A stretch of DNA of 64,000 nt from Rhizobium bangladeshense (GTDB lineage: Bacteria > Pseudomonadota > Alphaproteobacteria > Rhizobiales > Rhizobiaceae): positions 328,000 through 391,999 of the forward strand of contig NZ_LYPL01000004.1 of assembly GCF_001662075.1 (NCBI RefSeq). Direction: 5' to 3'. Positions 8,264 to 15,393 of the stretch are shown piece by piece. The notes under the pieces are model-generated. The model saw only the letters and a list, made by a program, of their open reading frames with translations. It ran no database searches and had not been told where the DNA came from. Position numbers and translations under genes: made by a program. How positions within the stretch are numbered: the stretch's first letter is position 1; every line of letters begins with the position of its first letter.

Positions 8264-8644
8264 ATGATAGCGCATGCGAGCCGGACCTTTGCAATCGTGG
8301 ACGATGACAAGCGGGTTTTGGATGGTTTGCGTGAGCTTCTGGAATCCTTGGGCTATGCCGCCCGCACCTATCGGTCCCCGGCCGCCTTTTTGTCCAGCGG
8401 AGACCTTGCCGCATGCGATTGCGTGATTACCGACATCAAAATGGATTCGATGGACGGGTTCGAGCTGGAGAAGGCGGTGCGCGTCCACGAACCCGGAATG
8501 CCCATGATTCTGATGACAGGGCGCTCAGACATCGAGGACCAGGGCTACGCGGGCGCTGACGACCAGCGAGTATTCATGCGAAAGCCACTGAACAGCCAGG
8601 TTCTCTTGCCGGCTATCACGCGGCTTCTTGCTTTTCGCCGGTAG
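8264..8644 (+). CDS. Single-domain response regulator (receiver only)
   Basis: A 126-residue stand-alone receiver with IVDDDKRV, Asp57 in VITDIKMDSMDGFE, MTGRSD and FMRKPL. There is no output domain. The ATG directly follows the TGA of the preceding regulator, so it belongs to the same operon. Similar kinase-FixJ-receiver trios occur in rhizobia, where the lone receiver may act as a phosphate sink or alternative output. Its 3' end overlaps the convergent AraC gene by 29 bases. Confidence 0.85.
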   Translation: MIAHASRTFAIVDDDKRVLDGLRELLESLGYAARTYRSPAAFLSSGDLAACDCVITDIKMDSMDGFELEKAVRVHEPGMPMILMTGRSDIEDQGYAGADDQRVFMRKPLNSQVLLPAITRLLAFRR

Positions 8645-9581
8645 GAGCAGAAGCAGGAGCGACCGGAGCAATCACCAAGTTTCTTCTGTATTCGCTTGGA
8701 ACGCACCCCATGAACTTCCTGAAGGTCTTGGTAAATGCCGCTTCGGACTGATACCCCATCCTCCGCGCAATCACCGATATTTTCTCGCCGTTCGCCTCGA
8801 TCTGCCGAGCAGCCTGATAAATCCGACACTCAGTGAGATAACCAAGCGGAGCCTGACCTACCATGGCTCTGAACCGAGCTGCAAAAGCGGATCGCGACAT
8901 GCCGGCTTTACGCGCCAGCCGGTCAACCGTCCAGCTCATCTGGGGCTCCGGGTGGATGGCCTCTATTGCCAGCGACAGGTTCTTGTCTGCTACCGCAGCG
9001 AGCCATCCGGTTTTGGCGGTTGCCCGTTGCTCCGAATAAGCGCGAACCGCGTGAACGAAAAGAAGCTCGAACAGGCGTCTCACCACGGCATCCGATCCAA
9101 GTCCGGGCGCATCTACTTCCGCGGCCAGCAGCTCAAGCACGGCCTGGAATGCCCGGCTCCGGTTCTGCTCGGATTTCAGGTGAAGGAGCTTCGGCAACAC
9201 TTGGAGCAACGGCCGGGCGTCCAGCCTGTCGATTTCGAAAAAGCCGCTGATGAAGGTCGTCGTCGTGCCGCCGCCGCCGAATTGAATCCGGTTGCCTAGC
9301 CTCAGTGCCTCGACATCGAGACAGTCCTCGATGCGCGAGCGCTCATGATCGTAGACGCGGTACGACTCGTCCCCAAACATGATGAAGACGTCGCCTGCTC
9401 GCAATGCCACAGGGTCTGGGTTGCCTCGCGTCGTCAGTATCCCCGATCCTCGCACTACGAGCACAAATTTTATCGAAGGGTCGCCGTTCGACACGACGCC
9501 CCATGGCGCTGTCGCGTCCAAGGTCGTGAACTTCGCCTTCCTGATCCGCATGGAGGAAAAGATGTCGCTCAATGGGTCCAA
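8616..9581 (-). CDS. AraC family transcriptional regulator
   Basis: A 321-residue regulator with an N-terminal cupin-like AraC_6-type sensing domain (about 10-190) and a C-terminal double HTH (about 205-305). The HTH region reads MSWTVDRLARKAGMSRSAFAARFRAMVGQAPLGYL and then ISVIARRMGYQSEAAFTKTFRKFMG. It is divergent from the NTF2-like oxidoreductase operon, with two direct repeats in between (9599-9630), so it most likely controls that operon and itself. The effector is unknown. Confidence 0.88.
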   Translation of the reverse strand: MDPLSDIFSSMRIRKAKFTTLDATAPWGVVSNGDPSIKFVLVVRGSGILTTRGNPDPVALRAGDVFIMFGDESYRVYDHERSRIEDCLDVEALRLGNRIQFGGGGTTTTFISGFFEIDRLDARPLLQVLPKLLHLKSEQNRSRAFQAVLELLAAEVDAPGLGSDAVVRRLFELLFVHAVRAYSEQRATAKTGWLAAVADKNLSLAIEAIHPEPQMSWTVDRLARKAGMSRSAFAARFRAMVGQAPLGYLTECRIYQAARQIEANGEKISVIARRMGYQSEAAFTKTFRKFMGCVPSEYRRNLVIAPVAPASAPTGEKQEAA

Positions 9582-9598
9582 CTAAATGTTCCTATGAT

Positions 9599-9630
9599 GG
9601 ACGATCGAGCCAAAACTTGGGACGATCGAG
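9599..9630. promoter_or_regulatory. Paired direct repeats, probable AraC-type operator
   Basis: GGACGATCGAG occurs at 9599-9609 and again at 9620-9630, an exact 11-base direct repeat with 21 bases between repeat starts (two helical turns). The repeats sit in the 103-base gap between the AraC gene and the oxidoreductase operon. Direct repeats at this phase are the usual form of AraC-family binding sites. Binding by the neighbouring regulator is inferred. Confidence 0.55.
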
Positions 9631-9684
9631 ACTGAAGGCTCTTGGTATCCGTCGCTATATGGTGGGACGAAAAGGAGATTCCAA

Positions 9685-10137
9685 TTGCAGAACCGTCTCG
9701 CTCTAGCTGAAACCATCCGGACACTCAAAGCCAGGTACTGCCGTTACGTAGACACCCATATGTGGGTCGACCTCGCGGCGCTATTCGCCCGCAAACCAAC
9801 TATGCGTTTCGTCGGAGAGGATGGTGTCCTACTGGCGCAATTCGACGCCGTCGACGAATTCGTTGCTGTCACGAAGGCGTATCTCTCGGGCGTGAAGTCG
9901 ATCCATCAGGTCCATAACGACGAGATCGACATCGTATCGGAAAGCGAGATCAGCGCCGTCTGGTCTATGGAAGACTACCTGGTCTTCCCGGGCGGAAACG
10001 ACGGGCGGCCCGCATCCATGCACGGTTACGGCCACTATCACGAAACATGGCGGCTGGAAGACGGACAGTGGCGGTTGGCGCACCTGGAGCTTCGCCGGAC
10101 AATTCTTGAAATCAAGCCGAAGGAGAACGCGGCATGA
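9685..10137 (+). CDS. NTF2-like (SnoaL) family protein
   Basis: A 150-residue protein with the NTF2/SnoaL_4 pattern: N-terminal helices (LALAETIRTLKARYCRYVDTHMW), a central HQVHNDEIDIVSE strand and the C-terminal YHETWRLEDGQWRLAHLELRR. Family members are small isomerases, dehydratases or ring-hydroxylating dioxygenase small subunits. The start is TTG with AAAAGGAGA seven bases upstream. Its stop overlaps the next gene's ATG (ATGA), which makes it the first gene of a four-gene operon. The substrate cannot be inferred. Confidence 0.75.
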   Translation: MQNRLALAETIRTLKARYCRYVDTHMWVDLAALFARKPTMRFVGEDGVLLAQFDAVDEFVAVTKAYLSGVKSIHQVHNDEIDIVSESEISAVWSMEDYLVFPGGNDGRPASMHGYGHYHETWRLEDGQWRLAHLELRRTILEIKPKENAA

Positions 10138-11225
10138 CAAGCAATCCTATCAAAGTCGGCATCATCGGCGTCCACCCGGACAAGGGCTGGGCGACAACGG
10201 CCCATGTTCCGGCCCTGAAGGCTTTGCCGCAATTTCGCATCACGGCCATCAGCCACAACAAGCAGGAAATAGCGGATGCTTCGGCCCTGAAATTCGGGGC
10301 TGATCGCGGCTACGTCACTACCGACGAGTTGGTGAACGATCCGAACGTCGATCTCGTGGTTGTGACGGTAAAGGTCCCACATCACCTCGAGCTGGTGACG
10401 AAGGCGTTAGGGGCAGGCAAATCCATTTTCTCCGAATGGCCGCTCGGGATGAACCTGCGCGACGCCGAGGCGATGAATGCCCTCGCAAAGCAGAAAAACA
10501 AGTTCACCGCGATCGGACTTCAGACCCGCTCCGTGCCGGCCATTAGCTTCATCCGGGACTTGGTGAAAGACGGCTATGTCGGTGACGTCCTCTCTGTTTC
10601 GATCATAGGCTCTGGCATCATATGGGGAGAGGAGATCAACGAGAGTTACCTCTATACTTTGGATATGACGAACGGTGCCTCGATGCTGCACGTTCCGTTT
10701 GCGCATACTCTGGACGCCACGCTCTTCGCTCTCGGGTCCAGATTAGCGTCCGTACGGGGAACGCTATCCAACAGTCGATCAATGGTCCGCGTAGCGGAGA
10801 CCGGGAAACAGGTCCCGTTCACGGCACCCGACCAGATCGTGGTCGGCGGCCTGCTGGAGAACGGCGCTGCCTTGAGCGCTCACTTCCGCGGTGGGCTCTC
10901 GCGGGGAACCAACTTTCATATAGAGATCAACGGCACCGCGGGAGACCTGATCCTGACGAGCCCCGTCGGCTACGTCGGCTTGGGCGGGTTTACTGTGCGG
11001 GGTGCCCGGGGAGATGAGCAGATGCACGAGCTGCAGGTGCCGCAGACCTACGATAGGCTCGGCATCGAGGACGGATTCAGCCAGAGCGTCGGCATCGCGT
11101 ATTCACGCATCGCATCGGACATGCTGGCTGGCACCCACCTCTCCCCCACATTTGAAGACGCCGTGAATTTGCACCGAGTGCTGGACGTCATCGGATCGGG
11201 CAACGGAGAGCGTTGCGATGTCTGA
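10134..11225 (+). CDS. Gfo/Idh/MocA family oxidoreductase (Gal80-like)
   Basis: A 363-residue NAD(P)-dependent dehydrogenase-like protein. The N-terminal Rossmann motif is VGIIGVHPDKGWATTAHVPAL; a SEWPLGMNLRDAEAM segment replaces the usual EKP motif, where the catalytic Lys sits in typical sugar dehydrogenases. WP in place of KP resembles the Gal80-type branch, which may be non-catalytic or have altered chemistry. It overlaps its neighbours on both sides by 4-8 bases. Confidence 0.82.
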   Translation: MTSNPIKVGIIGVHPDKGWATTAHVPALKALPQFRITAISHNKQEIADASALKFGADRGYVTTDELVNDPNVDLVVVTVKVPHHLELVTKALGAGKSIFSEWPLGMNLRDAEAMNALAKQKNKFTAIGLQTRSVPAISFIRDLVKDGYVGDVLSVSIIGSGIIWGEEINESYLYTLDMTNGASMLHVPFAHTLDATLFALGSRLASVRGTLSNSRSMVRVAETGKQVPFTAPDQIVVGGLLENGAALSAHFRGGLSRGTNFHIEINGTAGDLILTSPVGYVGLGGFTVRGARGDEQMHELQVPQTYDRLGIEDGFSQSVGIAYSRIASDMLAGTHLSPTFEDAVNLHRVLDVIGSGNGERCDV

Positions 11226-12243
11226 GAAAATGCGGGCTCTCGTGGTCACGCGGCCAGGCGGACCGGAGGTCCTTGAGGTTCGAAATGTGGCCCGCCCCGG
11301 CCTTCGCGACGAGTATGACGTGATCATTCAGGTAAAGGCGGCGGGCATCAATCCCGCCGACTGGCAAAACCGGAAAAACGGCGCGGTCTACGACCTTGAA
11401 GATGATGATCCTGCTTTACCGACGATCCTTGGGATCGACGGCGTCGGCATCGTGATGGAAGTCGGCGGGGAAGTGACCAATGTCCGGGTCGGCGATGAAG
11501 TCTGGTATGTGGACGGGGGCTATGCCGGCAACCCCGGCAGCTACGCCGAATATAAGGTGGTCCGGGGCGATTACGTGACGTTCAAGCCGGCCGGCATGGG
11601 CTTCGCAGAGGCGGCGGCATTGCCTGTTGTCGGGCTCACAGCATGCGAGGCCGTGTTCGACAAAGGGCAGGTCAGCAGTGGCGACCACGTCCTCGTCCAC
11701 GGCGGCGCGGGCGGTCTCGGCCACATCGCGATACAGTATCTGGCCTCGATTGGAGCGAAGGTCGCGACAACCGTATCGAGCGAAGCCAAGGCGGAGCTCG
11801 TTCGAAAGCTCGGCGCTGAACTCGTCATCAACTATCGAACGCAGAACATCGAGGAAGCACTAGAGCACTGGAAAGGCGAGCCAGGCGCTGATGTCGTCTT
11901 CGACTTTGTCGGGCACGACAACTTCGCCAGAAGCTTCGCGCACACGGCAGCGTACGGCACGCTCGTAAACACCGTCGTCTCCGAGTGGCCTGCCGAAGGT
12001 AACGGCCCTGCCGAATGGAAAAACCTCAATATCAGCTTCGTCAATATCGGACTGCCGCAGATCGGCCAGAACCATGGCCATCGACTTCGGCAGACGGCGA
12101 TCTTGAAGGAAATCGCTGAACTTGCCGATCGCGGTCGCCTGAAACCGCACATCGACCGGTTGGTGTCCTTCGACGGCGTCGCCGAGGCGCAACGCGCGCT
12201 GGAAGCGGGCGAAACCCTCGGCCGCCCCGTATTGGTTCTGTGA
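11218..12243 (+). CDS. Zinc-independent alcohol dehydrogenase / quinone oxidoreductase
   Basis: A 341-residue medium-chain dehydrogenase of the quinone oxidoreductase branch: GroES-like fold with AAGINPADWQNRKNG, then the nucleotide-binding motif VLVHGGAGGLGHIAIQYL. No structural zinc cysteine cluster is visible. It probably reduces quinones or enones using NADPH. It starts inside the end of the preceding gene (8-base overlap). Third gene of the operon controlled from 9582-9684. Confidence 0.85.
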   Translation: MSEKMRALVVTRPGGPEVLEVRNVARPGLRDEYDVIIQVKAAGINPADWQNRKNGAVYDLEDDDPALPTILGIDGVGIVMEVGGEVTNVRVGDEVWYVDGGYAGNPGSYAEYKVVRGDYVTFKPAGMGFAEAAALPVVGLTACEAVFDKGQVSSGDHVLVHGGAGGLGHIAIQYLASIGAKVATTVSSEAKAELVRKLGAELVINYRTQNIEEALEHWKGEPGADVVFDFVGHDNFARSFAHTAAYGTLVNTVVSEWPAEGNGPAEWKNLNISFVNIGLPQIGQNHGHRLRQTAILKEIAELADRGRLKPHIDRLVSFDGVAEAQRALEAGETLGRPVLVL

Positions 12244-12313
12244 TGACAGATAGGACCTTCCCAGCCCGAACCCATGCCCATCTATGACAACTAGATTCAC
12301 GGAAAGACCAACC

Positions 12314-13231
12314 ATGACCACAATGCTCCCATTTGGCGTTTCATCGACCGCAGCGGAAGTCCTCTCCGGTGTCGATCTGGTGGGAAAGAACATGATCGTG
12401 ACTGGCGGTGCCAGCGGGATCGGGATCGAAACCGTGAAAAGCCTTGCATCCGCGGGCGCAGCGGTGACCATTGCTGCGCGCAGACCAGAGGCGGCTGAGG
12501 ATGTCGCCCGATCGCTTCGGGCGCAGATGGGCAACCCCCAAATCGATGTGCGACAGCTCGACCTGGCGGATTTGCGATCTGTTCGAAACTTCGTCGCCGA
12601 TTGGGAAAAGCCGCTTCATGCCCTCGTTAACAACGCGGGCATCATGGCCCTCCCCGAACTCGAGCGGACCTCCGAGGGTTGCGAAATGCAGTTCGCGACC
12701 AATTTTCTCGGGCACTTCGCCCTGACCACGGGCCTCCGCCGTCATCTCGCCGATGCCCAGGGTGCGCGCGTGGTTTCTGTAAGCTCGACGGGAAGCCTGT
12801 TCGGGCCGGTCTTCTGGGACGACCCGCATTTCCGTTTCATCCCCTACACACCACTCCTCGGGTACGCCCAATCAAAGACGGCCTGCATTCTTCTGTCCGT
12901 GGGCATCGCCAACCGCTGGAAATCGGACGGAATTGTCTCGAACGCGCTCAACCCGGGAGCCATAGCGACGAACCTCCAACGACACACAGGCGGACTCAGA
13001 ACACCTGAACATCTGCGCAAAACGCCCGAACAGGGTGCATCGACGTCCGTGATGCTCGCCGGGTCGCCCCTCGTCGAGGGTGTAAGCGGTCGGTACTTCG
13101 ACGATTGTCAGGTCGCCCCTGTTCTCCCTGGACGACCTGATGGCAAACTGGAAGGTGTGGCAGCTTACGCGCTGGACATGGAGAACGCGGATCGGCTGTG
13201 GCGTATGGCAACCGAACTGATCGGGGCATAA
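12314..13231 (+). CDS. Short-chain dehydrogenase/reductase
   Basis: A 305-residue SDR. The cofactor motif is VTGGASGIGIETVKSLA, followed by NNAGIMA, the catalytic Ser in VSVSSTGS and the YAQSK dyad. The sequence around FATNFLGHFALT is typical of retinol-dehydrogenase or WW-domain-oxidoreductase-like SDRs. The start is placed at MTTMLPFGV, with GGAAAG upstream; an ATG ten codons earlier has no ribosome-binding site. A 70-base gap follows the quinone oxidoreductase gene, so it is probably co-transcribed. Confidence 0.85.
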   Translation: MTTMLPFGVSSTAAEVLSGVDLVGKNMIVTGGASGIGIETVKSLASAGAAVTIAARRPEAAEDVARSLRAQMGNPQIDVRQLDLADLRSVRNFVADWEKPLHALVNNAGIMALPELERTSEGCEMQFATNFLGHFALTTGLRRHLADAQGARVVSVSSTGSLFGPVFWDDPHFRFIPYTPLLGYAQSKTACILLSVGIANRWKSDGIVSNALNPGAIATNLQRHTGGLRTPEHLRKTPEQGASTSVMLAGSPLVEGVSGRYFDDCQVAPVLPGRPDGKLEGVAAYALDMENADRLWRMATELIGA

Positions 13232-13572
13232 ACAAGCGAATGTGAGTCAATGTGAATATGCGGGCGAGTGAGTTGGAAACTGCAACCCCAGATGCGCTTC
13301 CAGACTTCGTTCGCAGCCCTCACGTGCTCTGAGACGAACCCAGGGAAACTGCTCGTCTCCGAAGTTATCATCCATCCCTCGAATTCATCGCCGGGCAGCC
13401 AACCGCGCGTATAGCCGTTGCTGATGCATGCCGGGGCGGTTGCAAGCTGTTCGCACAGCCGTTTACGATCCTTGAGCAGAGCATCGACGGTCGCGCGCGG
13501 ATCTCCTTCATGCCAGGCCATAGCTGCGTCGACGGGGTTGGATCCCGGTGTCGTATGACGTCCGGAAAGCAT
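13165..13572 (-). CDS. Small hypothetical protein
   Basis: A 135-residue reading frame with a good ribosome-binding site (GAGG seven bases before ATG). The N-terminal part (SGRHTTPGSNPVDAAMAWHEGDPRATVDALLKDRKRL) reads like real protein. The C-terminal 22 residues overlap the SDR gene on the other strand, so the frame may be longer than the original protein. I do not recognise the family; no membrane segment or metal motif is visible. Confidence 0.45.
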   Translation of the reverse strand: MLSGRHTTPGSNPVDAAMAWHEGDPRATVDALLKDRKRLCEQLATAPACISNGYTRGWLPGDEFEGWMITSETSSFPGFVSEHVRAANEVWKRIWGCSFQLTRPHIHIDSHSLVYAPISSVAIRHSRSAFSMSSA

Positions 13573-13780
13573 GTCGAATCCTCGTCAGTTTAGGGGGAGC
13601 TCGGAGACAATGTTGGGGCAGCGAAGCGGCCCATGCAACGGCGCGACAGCGCGCGCACCGAAAAGCTAGACACCAGAACGAGTCGTAGCAAAGGTTCGTT
13701 GAACGCTTAGCAGGTCACAAGCTGTAGGGCTAGAATTCACGGACCGCCCTCGACATCAGTAGGCGGACTCCAACGTAAGA

Positions 13781-14073
13781 TCAAAACGGCTCGGCCGGCT
13801 CGATGTCCGCCCTGCCCGAGATCACGACGATTCCTATATGCGGACTGATGCTCGCGACCATTGTTGCAAGATCGATACCGTTGAGACCGCCGGGCATGTC
13901 GACGCCGGTGAAAACCGCTTCAACGTCGGTTCGGGAGCCAATAATGCCCACTGCTGCAAAACCGACGCAGCCTCAAGAACCTCAAAAACGACGTCCTTCA
14001 GCGCTTCCGCTTGTCTTCGTCGAGCCGCGCGGATGTCTATCGATGACGGCGAGCGTAGCGGTGAGATAGGCAA
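13781..14073 (-). pseudogene. Frameshifted response-regulator receiver remnant
   Basis: Two minus-strand frames together read as a CheY-like receiver: first ALKDVVFEVLEAAS, then after a shift near 13958-13966 (a GGTTTT run on the coding strand) AVGIIGSRTDVEAVF and TGVDMPGGLNGIDLATMV, with HIGIVVISGRADIEPAEPF and a stop. The phospho-Asp would be in VDMPGG. The N-terminal acidic pocket and the C-terminal KP-motif are missing, so it is truncated at both ends as well as frameshifted. Stand-alone receivers of this type are common in rhizobia. Confidence 0.6.
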
Positions 14074-14424
14074 GAGGATCTAGGGAGGCATTGATTGACA
14101 GTGTCACCTCGGCACTGACACCGACGCATTATTGAGGGTGAGTCGGACTTCGGTCCGATGGTAGACAGCAATCTCTCTGTTAATTTCCATTCCGCTGAAA
14201 CCTTAAAACTCAGCACGAAAAGGGTGTCTGTCCCTGATCCGGAGCACCCTTTTCAAACCTGGTTTCGGAGTCCGCAGGTGCGCGCCGACCGGGCGGCGTC
14301 ATATCGACCGTAGCGATCTTTGCGCGGTTTCTTCGTCCGTGTCTCAAATCAAAATCCCAAACTCAGGTCGATGTGGAACGAATCAATCTGCTCCCAACTC
14401 GAGTCGCGAATCACTGGTTCCCTG
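14074..14424. other. Intergenic region with stable hairpins
   Basis: No gene seen. There is a stem GTGTCA/TGACAC at 14101-14121, and TCGGAC-TTCG-GTCCGA at 14143-14158, a perfect six-base stem closed by a UUCG tetraloop of very high RNA stability. Neither is followed by a clear T-run, so they are not confident terminators. The hemC gene on the minus strand ends just to the right of this region. Confidence 0.4.
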
Positions 14425-15393
14425 TCAATTCTCCTGGGAAAGGCGGACATCGGCATGAACAGAGGGCTGCACCGAGTGCTTTGAAAGCAGAAAACCCGCC
14501 GCGGAAGCTCCAATTTTTTCGGCTGCAGAACGCCGGCCTCTAAGTACCACACTTCTCTGATCGCTGCCGTCCGGTTCGATCATCATGCCGCGCAAAACGA
14601 GCTCGCTTCCATGACATGTGGCATAAGCCCCGATTGGCGTACGACAGGATCCGTCAAGGGAACGGAGAAAGGATCGCTCGCAACGCACCGCGTCAGCGGT
14701 GGCGGCGTCGTCGAGAACTGACACCAGTTCCGTGACAACAGCGTTGCGCACACAGCTCTCGATGCATATGGCCCCTTGAGCTGGAGCCGGAGGGAAGTCG
14801 CGCAGGTTGAGAACCTCCGTCACGACGTCTCCAAGCCCCAGCCTGTTGAGGCCCGCCTGTGCGAGCAGCGTGGCGTCGACGACCCCGTCCTCAAGCTTCT
14901 GCAGCCTTGTTCCCACGAGGCCACGGAAAGGCACGACGACGAGGTCCGGCCGGTGCAATGCCATGAGTGCGGCCCTTCTTACCGAGGACGTTCCGACGAC
15001 GGCGCCGGGTGGCAGTTCCCATAGGCGGAATCCGCTCCGTGATATAAAGGCGTCCCGCGCGTCCTCCCTGGACAGACATGCGCTGAGATGGAGTCCTTCA
15101 GGAAGGTCCGTAGCGACGTCCTTGCAGGAGTGAACCGCCATGTCGAGTTCTCCCGCCAGCAGGCGCTCCTCCAGCTCTAAGGTGAAGAGACCCTTCACAC
15201 CGATGTCCGGAAGCGGCTGCTCGCTGAGCCGGTCGCCCTTCGTCGTCAGCGGCACGATGACAAAGGATTCAGCGGGCAGTCCATGGAAGGCGCATAGGCG
15301 CGCGGCCACCTCCGACGCCTGGGCGATGGCAAGCGGGCTTGCGCGGGTGCCTATCCTGAAAGGTTTGCTGAATCCTTGACGTGCGCTCATCAC
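14425..15393 (-). CDS. hemC: Hydroxymethylbilane synthase (porphobilinogen deaminase)
   Basis: A 322-residue HemC, which polymerises four porphobilinogens to hydroxymethylbilane in haem synthesis. Visible landmarks are the N-terminal RIGTRASPLAIAQA, catalytic Asp/Lys in MAVHSCKDVAT, substrate Arg segment PFRGLVGTRLQKLEDG, and the dipyrromethane-cofactor Cys in LDGSCRTPIGAYA. HSCKDVA and RGLV differ slightly from the usual HSMKDVP and RGNV, which fits a diverged accessory copy. The start overlaps the upstream ABC exporter stop by 4 bases, and a FixK box precedes that exporter, so hemC is probably induced at low oxygen. Confidence 0.9.
   Translation of the reverse strand: MMSARQGFSKPFRIGTRASPLAIAQASEVAARLCAFHGLPAESFVIVPLTTKGDRLSEQPLPDIGVKGLFTLELEERLLAGELDMAVHSCKDVATDLPEGLHLSACLSREDARDAFISRSGFRLWELPPGAVVGTSSVRRAALMALHRPDLVVVPFRGLVGTRLQKLEDGVVDATLLAQAGLNRLGLGDVVTEVLNLRDFPPAPAQGAICIESCVRNAVVTELVSVLDDAATADAVRCERSFLRSLDGSCRTPIGAYATCHGSELVLRGMMIEPDGSDQRSVVLRGRRSAAEKIGASAAGFLLSKHSVQPSVHADVRLSQEN

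Noticed and set aside
14101..14158. Hairpins as rho-independent terminators
   Set aside because: The stems are strong, notably the UUCG-capped one, but neither is followed by a T-run in either direction, so only a structural note was given.
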